Of a stretch of 64,000 nucleotides of DNA, positions 49,567 through 58,400 are shown one piece after another. The position numbers and the translations under genes are program-made. The DNA is from Microbacterium sp. Root61 (GTDB taxonomy: Bacteria; Actinomycetota; Actinomycetes; Actinomycetales; Microbacteriaceae). Where the stretch lies: the NCBI RefSeq assembly GCF_001427525.1, contig NZ_LMGU01000001.1, positions 3,231,713 to 3,295,712 of the forward strand, in the 5' to 3' direction. Each line of letters opens with the position of its first letter. Position 1 is the stretch's first letter. A model generated the notes under the pieces. The model did no database searches and was not told the origin of the DNA. It saw only the letters and a list, made by a program, of their open reading frames with translations.

Positions 49567-49782
49567 ATGGGAATCGACGACCTCGTCAACCAGGGGAAAG
49601 AGTTCCTCGACCAGAACAAGGACAAGATCGATGACGCGCTCAAGAGCGAGCAGGCCGAGGGTGTCAGCGACAAGGTGCTGGATGCCGCCGCAGACTTCGT
49701 GAAGAAGATCGCCCCTGACAGCGTCGACGAGCACGTCGACGGTGTGCGCGAGCACGTCGACAAGGCGGTCGGCAACGAATAG
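49567..49782 (+). CDS. Small MT0933/Rv0909-like protein
   Basis: 71 aa from ATG at 49567 (AAAGGAG upstream). It is helical and highly charged: MGIDDLVNQGKEFLDQNK, then LKSEQAEGVSDKVLDAAADF and a DEHVDGVREHVDKAV tail. It resembles the MT0933-like family (Rv0909), annotated as antitoxins in Mycobacterium. No toxin gene is adjacent, so the antitoxin role is doubtful and a stress- or envelope-related role is equally possible. It stands alone between two terminators. Confidence 0.65.
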   Translation: MGIDDLVNQGKEFLDQNKDKIDDALKSEQAEGVSDKVLDAAADFVKKIAPDSVDEHVDGVREHVDKAVGNE

Positions 49783-49822
49783 CGCTGAAGGCGTGGGTGG
49801 CTGAGCTCCCACACCCTCCAAG

Positions 49823-49850
49823 ACGACCCGGTGTAAAAGCCGGGTCGTTT
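49823..49850 (+). terminator. Rho-independent terminator
   Basis: ACGACCCGG (49823-49831), 8-nt loop, CCGGGTCGT (49840-49848) followed by TTTTG. One of the few in the window with a U-tract; it isolates the small helical protein from the surface-protein array. Confidence 0.85.
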
Positions 49851-49878
49851 TGTCGTGTAGGTTCAAAAGAAGGAACTG

Positions 49879-49985
49879 CATTACGACGCGCGTCTGGGGA
49901 CGAGTGTCGATGGGAATATGCAGCTTCCTGGTCTTGGGGGACCGCTACTTGGGGTCGCCCATGTCAATTTCTGACTGGGGTGAAG
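49879..49985 (+). promoter_or_regulatory. Structured leader of surface-protein gene 1
   Basis: This leader shares ordered blocks with those of the two downstream paralogues: GTCTGGGGA (49892-49900), CGAGTGTC (49901-49908), and GTCTTGGGGG (49931-49940). GGTC-ttgggg-GACC forms a hairpin with the UUGGGG loop. A further hairpin, GTCA-atttc-TGAC, lies just before GGGGTGAAG and the ATG. Overall it is more diverged than the other two, and no clear promoter was found. Confidence 0.45.
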
Positions 49986-52900
49986 ATGACTGGGTACAAC
50001 CGCGCCGCCAACTCGGCGCACTTGGGGAATCGTCGGAAGCTGCGGCTCGAGCGCGCACAGGAGCGCAAGCTCGTACTGCGCAATCGCTGGTACGCCGGCG
50101 GTGTCGCGACGGTGATCTCCGCCGCACTGGTGTTCACGGGTGTGAGCTCGCCGGCGCTGGCCGAGACGGTTCCGGCGCCGGACGCGACGACGCAGACGAC
50201 GACGCCCCCCGCAGACGAGACGGCCACGCCTCCCGCGGACGACACGGCGACGCCGGCTCCGACGGACGAGGCCACGCCTCCCGCCGAGGAGGCTCCCGCC
50301 GAGGAGGCTCCCGCGGCCGAACCCCTGACGAACAAGTCGACAGAGGCGCCTGCTCCTCTCGCCGAGATCAGCCCGATGTCCGTTCCCGCGCCGGGCGCCG
50401 GTCAGGCCGTCATCACGGTGAAGGTCGGCTCCGACCGCACCGGCATCACCGGGGTGACGAACCTCGGCGGCGTCGTGCTGCTCCTGAACACCGGCAGCGG
50501 AAGCCCGAGCGGCACCCGTCCCGACGGTGTCGCCGGCGCCGGCGACGGCTGGGCGAAGTGCGTGTCCGACCCGCAGGGTGACTGCTCGTTCGTCGTTCCC
50601 GACACGCAGGCAGGCGACTGGTGGAACGGCATCGCGGCCGGCAAGAACCGCGACGCCCGCTTCTGGGTCGTCCAGTCCAGTGTGCCGACCGGCTACTACA
50701 CGAACCCGAGCCTCCGCACGGGCGGCGCATCCGGTGCGGGCGATTCGACCGCCTACCGGTTCCGCACCGGTGACCGGCTGCGCGCGGGCAGCACCTACTC
50801 GTCGCAGGACAGCGATGACTTCATGCTTTCGTCCGGCTCGTCCGCAGACGCATCCGGTGGAATCTGGCAGCAGTCGCGCAGCAACCCCACCCTGCAGGCC
50901 TCCTGCGGATTGGATGTCGCGCTGATCCTCGACCTCTCCGGCTCGGTGGGCAACACCACCAACCTGAAGACGGCGGCCAACACCTTCGTGAACTCGCTGC
51001 AGGGCACGCCCTCGCGGATGTCGCTCTTCTCGTTCGCGTGGCAGACGCCGGCCGGCGGCGCTTCGCAGAACTTCCCGAACCTGACGTCGGTGTCCACGAC
51101 CGATCAGGCGACGGCGTTCAAGAGCCGCTATGCCACATGGACTTCGGACGGCGGCACGAACTGGGACCGCGGTCTCGGCACGGCAGCGTCGTCGAACACC
51201 GGCGCGAACACCTTCGACGTCGCCGTGATCATCACCGACGGCAACCCGACCACGTACAACCAGCCCTACCAGGGCTCGGGAAGCAACAACCGCTTCCGTG
51301 AGACCGAGAACGGCATCTTCTCCGCGAACGCATTGAAGGCGGCGGGAACCCGAGTGTTGGCATTCGGTGTCGGCGACGGAGCTACCGGCACGACCAACGG
51401 ATTGAACCTCCGCGCGATCTCCGGCCCCACCGCGTACACCGGCAGCAACGGTGCCACGGCCGACTTCTACCAGACGTCGGACTATGCGGCGGTCGGCACT
51501 GCCCTGCGCAACCTCGCACTGGGCAACTGCCAGGGCACGCTCAACGTGACCAAGCAGATCGTCCCCGAGTCGGCCCCGGCCGGATCCATCACGGGGGCGG
51601 CCGCGGCCGGTGCCGGATGGCAGTTCACGAGCGTGATGAACACGGCCGGCGTCACCACGCCGACCGCCGTGCGCACCACGACCGCGGACGGTACCGGAAC
51701 CGTCAGCTACCCGATGACCTTCTCCGGCAAGACGAGCGGCTCGGTCACCGTGACCGAGGCCCAGCAGTCGGGCTTCGTGCTGCAGCCGGTCGACGGCAAG
51801 AACGCCGTGTGCACCAACCTCAACACCGGAGCGGCGGTCATTCCGTCCGCGAACGTGACCAATGGGTTCACCGTCGACGTTCCGAGCACCGAGACGGTCA
51901 ACTGCACGGTGTACAACCGTGCACCGAGCTCAGAGGCCGACATCACCGTCACCAAGAAGTGGACCGTGAACGGGAAGGCGTACGCAAACGGGGCGCAGCC
52001 GAGCGACCTCGGCGCGCAGCTGCAGCTGACCGGTCCGGGCAGCGACGAGGCCACCGACCAGGGCTGGGGCGTCACACGCACCGGCTTCCAGGTGAACGCC
52101 CAGACGAAGCTGTTCGAGACCGTCGACCTCGTTGACCCCACGATGTGCAACAACAACGCGATCATCACGGAGATCAACGGCGAGACGCGCAGCCTGCAGT
52201 TCGACCAGGGCTATCCGATCACGCTCTCGAAGGTGCACAACACCGTCACCATTCTCAACGAGGTGACCTGTGAGAGCCGCCTGACGCTGATCAAGTCTGT
52301 GCGCGGTGGCGATGCATCGCCGCAGCTGTGGACGCTGAAGGCGCTTAATGATGCGGGCTTCTCCGGGAAGAGCGGCGCCCCGGCGGTCACGAATGTGAAG
52401 GTCATTCCGGACGCGCGCTACGGTCTCGCGGAGAGTGGTGGCGACCCGCTCTACGTCCAGACGGACAACCGCACCGATTTGCAGTCCAACCCTGGTTCCA
52501 CCGGTTCGGCCACGTGCATCCGCGTGGATGCGAACGGCGCGCCATGGGCCGACAGCGGCTACTCCGACGGCATCAATGGCGGCGTGAACGTGCCGCTCGG
52601 CTACCGAGTCGCCTGCACGTTCGTCAACGAGACCGCTGAGCTCACGCTGCTCAAGCACGTCGTCAACGACAACGGCGGCACCGCTGCGGCAAGTGCGTGG
52701 GAGCTGACGGCGAAGCCGGTGAAGTCGACGGCCGTGCCGACCAACACAGTGACGGGTTCGGAGACGATCGTTCCGGCATCCACCTTCCAGGTGCGTCCCG
52801 GTCAGGTGTACGAGCTGAGCGAATCCGGCAAGACCGGCTACGCGTTCTCGAAGCTGCAGGCGTTCGTCGACGGGATCTGGGTGGATGTCGTCGCCGATCC

Positions 52901-55118
52901 CACCGGCTACCCCACGAAGAACGACTCCGGCAACTGGGAGATCATCGTCGGCGCACAGGGCAGCCCTGTCTACCGCTTCGTGAATGACGACATCGCTCCG
53001 CGTCTGACGCTCGTCAAGGTGGTCACCAACGACCACGGCGGCAAGGCGAAGGAAACGGACTGGACGCTCACCGCGACCACGCCGAACGGCCCGAACCTGA
53101 GCGGCAAGACGGAGACCGCATCGGTCACCGATCAGCCGGTCAAGGCCGGTGTCGCCTACACGATCGGCGAGAACGGCGGCCCGACCACGTACGCGCTGGA
53201 CTACCTGCGCTGTGACAAGTCGGATGCGACGACGGCTGCTTCCCCGACCGTGACGCTCGACCTGGGCGACGACGTCACGTGCGTGCTGCACAACGACGAC
53301 AAGCCGGGTCTGCTCACGCTGGTCAAGGAGGTCGACAACACCCACGGCGGAACGGCTGTGCCCACGGACTGGACGCTCAGCGCGGCCGGACCGACGGCGG
53401 TCAGCGGCAAGTCCGGCAAGTCCGAGGTGACTGCTGCTCCGGTGAAGGCGGGCGTGTACACGATCACCGAGTCGGGTGGACCTGCGAACTACGAGCAGAC
53501 GAATCTCGTCTGCAGCACGCCGATCACCGACGGCACCATCACGATCACGAATGGGCAGAGCGTGACCTGCACGTTCACCAACACGTCGCAGATCGATGAC
53601 GTCGAGATCGAGAAGACCACCTCGGGTGTCGAAGGGCCCGTGGAGTCGGGTGATTCCTTCACCTACGTGCTGAAGGTGACCAACAACGGCACGCGAGTCG
53701 CGAAGGATGTGAAGGTGAGCGACCCGATTCCGGCGCGCCTCACCGTCACGGGCATCGACCTCGCCGACGCCGAGGGCTGGACGAACGACAACGCGCCCGC
53801 ACTCGTGGGAGCGAACAACACCGTCGCGCTGTCGGCGCCGACGCTCGCCGTGGGTGCCAGTGTCGAGATCCGCGTCGCGGTGACGGTCAATGCCGTCGCC
53901 TCGCCCGCGATCCCGAACCTCGACGCCGACGACCCGGTTCCGACTCCCGCCCCGCCGGTCAGCACGCTGGTCAACGAGGCGTGCGTGTCGGCCGCGGTGG
54001 ACACCGACCTGACGAACAACTGTGACAGCGTCACGGTCGATCTGAAGGACATCTCGGCGATCCTGTACACCCGGTGTGTCGGCGACGCCGCGCTGATCGG
54101 ATTCTCCCTCGCCAAGTCGGAGACGTTGACCGATCTGCCGGTGAGCTTCGTCTGGACGCCGAACGCGGTCACGCCGACCACTGCACCCGCGTCGGTGGCG
54201 AAGGCCTATGCCGGCGGCACCTCCACGGTTTTCGCGGAGTTCCCGTGGGTGGGAACGGCGTTCACCCCGTCGGGTGTGTCGCTCGACTACCCGGGATGGC
54301 GTCCGCTGCAGGCGTCGGACTACGCGCCGGGCGGCGGGTACTTCGTGCCGGGCACGACCGACGTGATGACCCCTGCTCAGCAAGAGTCGGACGTCTTCAA
54401 CGGGCTGATCCTCGACTCGAGCGAGCTGGACTACGCCTGGCGTGGTGCGACGACGGTGAAACTGTCGGTGAACCCCGAGATGACGTTCACCCTGGAGTAC
54501 CCGCCGGCGACGCCGGAGTGCTTCGTGGCTCGTCACACCGAGGTGCAGATCGAGAAGACGGCGTCGGCGACGAAGACCGGGCCGGGCAAGTCGTTCACCT
54601 ACACGTTGGCTGCGGCGAACGTGAGCGATGACTCGGCCGCCGATGGCGTGGTCGTGACCGACACCATCCCGGCTGATCTGAAGATCACCGATGTGTCGTG
54701 GACGGGTAAGGGCGACGCGAACGTGTTCCCGAACTGGTCCTCGTGCGCGGTGGCTGGTCAGGATGGGTCGGGGTATGGCGGGACGCTCACGTGTGAGTTG
54801 TTCGGTCCGTTGCAGCCGGCCGGTTCCGGACTGGGTACCTCGGCGGCTCCGACGATCACGTTGTCGGCGACGGTGAACGCGTCGTCGAAGGCGAGTGTGA
54901 TCACGAACGTGGGTGTGGTCGATTACTACACGTTCGGCGACCCGACCGATACCGGTCGGGATGCGGATGACGCGGTTGTGCTGCTCTCGGGCCTGCCGGC
55001 CACGGGTGGCTCCGCGTTGACGCCGTTGATCCTGCTCGGGTTCCTGGCTCTGCTCGGCGGGACGATGACGGTCTTCATGATCCGTCGCCGCCGGGGAGAT
55101 GCCAAGCCCCAGCTGTGA
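49986..55118 (+). CDS. LPXTG surface protein 1: vWA, SpaA-like and DUF11 domains
   Basis: 1710 aa from ATG at 49986. A long signal peptide (RNRWYAGGVATVISAALVF, cleavage near ALA 57-59) precedes a P/T/E-rich segment (~60-120), a vWA domain with MIDAS DLSGS at 316-320, Asn/Thr and ITDG positions, and then SpaA/prealbumin-like repeats (LTLxKxVxNDxGG) and DUF11 modules (VEIEKTTSG; VQIEKTASA). The C-terminus is LPATG (from 1670), a hydrophobic helix and RRRR, a sortase substrate. No sortase gene is in the window. The C-terminal ~290 residues are nearly identical in gene 2. Confidence 0.9.
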   Translation: MTGYNRAANSAHLGNRRKLRLERAQERKLVLRNRWYAGGVATVISAALVFTGVSSPALAETVPAPDATTQTTTPPADETATPPADDTATPAPTDEATPPAEEAPAEEAPAAEPLTNKSTEAPAPLAEISPMSVPAPGAGQAVITVKVGSDRTGITGVTNLGGVVLLLNTGSGSPSGTRPDGVAGAGDGWAKCVSDPQGDCSFVVPDTQAGDWWNGIAAGKNRDARFWVVQSSVPTGYYTNPSLRTGGASGAGDSTAYRFRTGDRLRAGSTYSSQDSDDFMLSSGSSADASGGIWQQSRSNPTLQASCGLDVALILDLSGSVGNTTNLKTAANTFVNSLQGTPSRMSLFSFAWQTPAGGASQNFPNLTSVSTTDQATAFKSRYATWTSDGGTNWDRGLGTAASSNTGANTFDVAVIITDGNPTTYNQPYQGSGSNNRFRETENGIFSANALKAAGTRVLAFGVGDGATGTTNGLNLRAISGPTAYTGSNGATADFYQTSDYAAVGTALRNLALGNCQGTLNVTKQIVPESAPAGSITGAAAAGAGWQFTSVMNTAGVTTPTAVRTTTADGTGTVSYPMTFSGKTSGSVTVTEAQQSGFVLQPVDGKNAVCTNLNTGAAVIPSANVTNGFTVDVPSTETVNCTVYNRAPSSEADITVTKKWTVNGKAYANGAQPSDLGAQLQLTGPGSDEATDQGWGVTRTGFQVNAQTKLFETVDLVDPTMCNNNAIITEINGETRSLQFDQGYPITLSKVHNTVTILNEVTCESRLTLIKSVRGGDASPQLWTLKALNDAGFSGKSGAPAVTNVKVIPDARYGLAESGGDPLYVQTDNRTDLQSNPGSTGSATCIRVDANGAPWADSGYSDGINGGVNVPLGYRVACTFVNETAELTLLKHVVNDNGGTAAASAWELTAKPVKSTAVPTNTVTGSETIVPASTFQVRPGQVYELSESGKTGYAFSKLQAFVDGIWVDVVADPTGYPTKNDSGNWEIIVGAQGSPVYRFVNDDIAPRLTLVKVVTNDHGGKAKETDWTLTATTPNGPNLSGKTETASVTDQPVKAGVAYTIGENGGPTTYALDYLRCDKSDATTAASPTVTLDLGDDVTCVLHNDDKPGLLTLVKEVDNTHGGTAVPTDWTLSAAGPTAVSGKSGKSEVTAAPVKAGVYTITESGGPANYEQTNLVCSTPITDGTITITNGQSVTCTFTNTSQIDDVEIEKTTSGVEGPVESGDSFTYVLKVTNNGTRVAKDVKVSDPIPARLTVTGIDLADAEGWTNDNAPALVGANNTVALSAPTLAVGASVEIRVAVTVNAVASPAIPNLDADDPVPTPAPPVSTLVNEACVSAAVDTDLTNNCDSVTVDLKDISAILYTRCVGDAALIGFSLAKSETLTDLPVSFVWTPNAVTPTTAPASVAKAYAGGTSTVFAEFPWVGTAFTPSGVSLDYPGWRPLQASDYAPGGGYFVPGTTDVMTPAQQESDVFNGLILDSSELDYAWRGATTVKLSVNPEMTFTLEYPPATPECFVARHTEVQIEKTASATKTGPGKSFTYTLAAANVSDDSAADGVVVTDTIPADLKITDVSWTGKGDANVFPNWSSCAVAGQDGSGYGGTLTCELFGPLQPAGSGLGTSAAPTITLSATVNASSKASVITNVGVVDYYTFGDPTDTGRDADDAVVLLSGLPATGGSALTPLILLGFLALLGGTMTVFMIRRRRGDAKPQL
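54244..55118 (+). repeat. Near-identical 3' segment shared with gene 2 (62020-62894)
   Basis: The last 875 bp of gene 1 align without gaps to the last 875 bp of gene 2 (62020-62894), with only scattered base differences, largely synonymous. The segment covers a unique domain with PSGVSLDYPGWR, a DUF11 module and the LPATG sorting signal. It indicates recent duplication or gene conversion. Confidence 0.85.
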
Positions 55119-55124
55119 CTGTGA

Positions 55125-55160
55125 GGGGAGAGCAGGCTGCCCCCCGGCCTGCTCTTCCCC
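55125..55160 (+). terminator. Terminator 1 after surface-protein gene 1
   Basis: GGGGAGAGCAGGC (55125-55137) pairs with GCCTGCTCTTCCCC (55147-55160) with one bulged base, 6 nt after the stop. Confidence 0.75.
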
Positions 55161-55180
55161 ACATATGCCTTCGGGCGTAT

Positions 55181-55214
55181 GAAGGCCTCTCGCTCCTCGG
55201 AGCGGGGGGCCTTC
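55181..55214 (+). terminator. Terminator 2 after surface-protein gene 1
   Basis: GAAGGCCTCTCGCTCC (55181-55196) and GGAGCGGGGGGCCTTC (55199-55214) form 16 pairs with G-U wobbles around a 2-nt turn (in practice a 4-nt loop). Confidence 0.75.
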
Positions 55215-55271
55215 TGCCGTGCGATTTGGGCGCGTGGATGATTCGTGATAAAGGGAAATTCACCAAGGTAC

Positions 55272-55300
55272 TTGACGGGCGCCCAATCGGGATTTATGGT
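55272..55300 (+). promoter_or_regulatory. Promoter of surface-protein gene 2
   Basis: TTGACG (55272-55277), 17 nt, TATGGT (55295-55300), giving a leader of about 105 nt. Confidence 0.65.
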
Positions 55301-55410
55301 CTCGGTGGGGCAGTAGACCCGTCGATGTCTGGGGAGATTACCGGCGAGTGTCTCAGTCTTGGGGGCTCTAGCTGAGTCGCCGTTGTCTGTTGACGACGAG
55401 GGTGAAAACC
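55301..55410 (+). promoter_or_regulatory. Structured leader of surface-protein gene 2 with 16-codon ORF
   Basis: Almost identical to the leader of gene 3 (63081-63191) over ~105 nt. Predicted hairpins: AGAC/GTCT around 55315-55330; AGTC-ttggg-GGCT (55355-55367); CGTTGTC-tgtt-GACGACG (55381-55398) just before GAGGGTG. An ORF, ATG 55325 to TGA 55375, encodes MSGEITGECLSLGGSS; in gene 3 the same peptide is encoded with one synonymous change. The leader may be a regulatory RNA, a leader-peptide attenuator or both. Confidence 0.5.
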
Positions 55411-58400
55411 ATGGGCATTTGGGGAAATGACGGGTCGGAACGTCGTGCGATGCGGGGGCAGCAGCAGCGTGATCGCGCGCTCGTGCTCCGCCACCGGTGG
55501 TATGCGGGTGGCGTCGCGACGCTGATCTCGGCGGCGCTCGTGTTCACGGGAGTGAGCACGCCGGCGATGGCCGATACCGTACCGCCGCCGCCGGACGCAT
55601 CCGCGGCGACACCGCCGCCAGCCGACACCCCTCCCGCAGAAACGCCTCCGGCGGAGACACCTCCCGCTGATACCCCTCCGGCCGTCGAGACGCCTCCGGC
55701 CGATACCACCACGCCTCCGGCGGAGACTCCGCCGAGCGACACGACCACGCCTCCGAGTGACACGACCGCGCCGCCGGCCGACCCCACTGTGCCCCCGGCG
55801 GACGGATCGAAGACCGACTCGACCGAGTCGCAAATCGCGCCGGACGAGGGCCTGATCTCGCCGCTGTCGCTAGCTCCCGCGTGTACGAACAACTGTTCCA
55901 ACATCACCTTCAACGCGGTGATCAACGGGGGTTCGGCGACCGTCGCGGACTGGACGTATCGCGCTGACAGGGCGTCGAGTCCTGACTGGTACGACTTCGT
56001 GCCGCCTCAGACGATCGCCGTTCCGCGGAACGCGACCTATGCCATCACTGCAACGCCGAACAACGCCACCGCACAGGCGTACAACACGACGGTGACATGC
56101 ACGGACCCGGGCTCGGGCGTGACCTGGAATTCGCCCAACCTGGCGTTCAACAACAACAGCGGCCTTGCGTCTACATGTACCGCGACGCACACGTTCATCG
56201 CGCCGCAGCAAGCCACGATCACGGTCAAGGTCGGCTCCGACCGCACAGGGACCACCGGTGTGACGAATCTCGCGGGCGTCGTGCTCTATCTGCAGTCGAA
56301 CACGGGTGGCGGTGCCGGTGCCCCGAGCGGCACGCGCGCCGATGGCGTCGCAGGGGATGCTGCCGGATGGGCACGCTGCGTGTCCGACGCCAATGGTGAC
56401 TGCGTCTTCACGGTGCCCGACACCCAGGCAGGCGGCGCGAACAACGGCACACAGCCGTGGGTTGTGCAGCACAGCGTGCCCGCCGGCTACTACGCCAACC
56501 CGACGCTGCGCGTGGGCGGCGCAACCGGCGACGGAAGCTCACTCGCCTACCAGTTCCGCATGAAGGTCGGCATCAGTGGCACCACCGCCTACTCGTCTCT
56601 GAATGCCAACCAGCTCATGCTCAGCTCGGGCACTGAAGGCAACGCTTCGCAAGGCATCTGGCAGCAGTCGCGGAACAACCCGACACTGCAGGCATCCTGT
56701 GGGCTGGATGTCGCGCTGATTCTCGACCTGTCGGGCTCGGTTGGCGACACCACGAACCTGAAGCAGGCCGCGAATACGTTCGTGAACTCGCTGCAGGGAA
56801 CGCCGTCGCGGATGTCTCTGTTCTCGTTCTCGTGGCAGACACCGGCGAGCCAAGCAGGCCCCAACGTCGCGAACCTGACTTCTGTAGCCACAGCGGCACA
56901 GGGCACGGCCTTCAAGAATCTCTACGCCAACTGGGATTCGGACGGCGGCACGAACTGGGACCGCGGTCTCGGCATCGCGGCCGAATCGAACACGGCGAAC
57001 AACAAGTTCGACGTCGCGGTGATCATCACGGACGGCAACCCCACGACGTACAACCAGCCGTACCAGGGTTCGGGCAGCAACAACCGCTTCCGTGAGACCG
57101 AGAACGGCATCTACTCTGCGAACGCGCTGAAGGCGGCCGGAACCCGAGTGATCGCGTTCGGCGTCGGTGCCGGCGCGAACGGCACGAACACCGCGCTGAA
57201 CCTGCGCTCCATCTCCGGGCCCACGGTCTACAACGGTGGCAACGGTGCCGTCGCGGACTACTACCAGACGACCGACTACGCGGCCGTAGGGACGGCGCTG
57301 CGGAACCTCGCGCTTGGCAACTGCCAAGGGACGCTGACTGTGACCAAGCAGATCGTCCCGGAATCGGCCCCTCCCGGGTCGATCACGGGCGCCGTCCCGG
57401 CCGGAGCCGGTTGGCAGTTCACGAGCGTGATGAACACTCCCGGCGTCACCACGCCCAACCCGGTACGCACCACTACGGCCGATGGCACCGGAACTGTGAC
57501 CTACCCGATGACATTCCCAGGGGGCACGCTCAATGGTTCGGTTACGGTCACGGAGGCTCAGCAACCTGGATTCGTTCTCCAGCCCGTCAACCTGCAGAAC
57601 GCGGTGTGTACGAACAAGACGACGAATCAGCCGGTGATCCCGAGCAATGTGGTGGACGGCTTCACCGTCGCGGTGCCCAGCACCGACCTGGTGAACTGCA
57701 TCGTCTACAACCGTGCGCCCAGCCCTGAGTCGGACGTCACGGTGACCAAGAACTGGGTCGTCAACGGCGTGCCGGTCGCAAACGGCGCCCAGCCGAGCGG
57801 ACTCAGCGCGCAGTTGCATCTGACAGGTCCGGGCAACAACACGCCGACCGACCAGGGATGGGGCGTCACCCGCGGGGGCTACACCAAGGGCGGCAACACG
57901 ACGCTGACCGAGACCGTCACCCTGATCGACCCCGCGATGTGCACCAACAACGCGGTCATCACCAACCTGAACGGAGCTGCGACCAACATTCCACTTCCGG
58001 GCGGGGGGTATGTCATGACGCTGCCCAACGAGCACAACACGGCCACGATCACCAACACGGTGACATGCGACAGCCGACTCACACTGATCAAGACAGTCCA
58101 GGGTGGAAACGCCGCGCCGACGTCGTGGACGCTGAATGCTTCGTTCCTCGCCACGCCGGAGGTGCCGGCAGGTGTTCCTGGGTTCTCCGGCGCGACCGGA
58201 GCGCCGGGCACGACCGGTCAGCTGGTGACACCTGACGCCAGGTACCAGCTGTTCGAGACCGGTGGCAGCCCGCTCTACGCGCAGACGGACAACCGCACGA
58301 ATCTCCAGTCGAACCCGTTGTCCACGGGATCGGCGACGTGCATCCGTGTCGATGCGAACGGTGCACCTTGGGCGGGGAGCGGATACTCCGACGGCATCAA

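Noticed and set aside
49850..50581. A 243-codon frame overlapping the start of surface-protein gene 1
   Set aside because: It runs out of frame through the signal-peptide coding region; the translation becomes Arg/Gly-rich and the real frame is clear.
55301..55410. Cyclic-di-GMP or cyclic-di-AMP riboswitch
   Set aside because: A TTACCG and G-rich blocks look suggestive, but the conserved cores of those classes are not present in order.
55590..55815. CRISPR-like array
   Set aside because: The repeats are in frame, degenerate, adjacent without unique spacers, and encode a P/T-rich protein segment.
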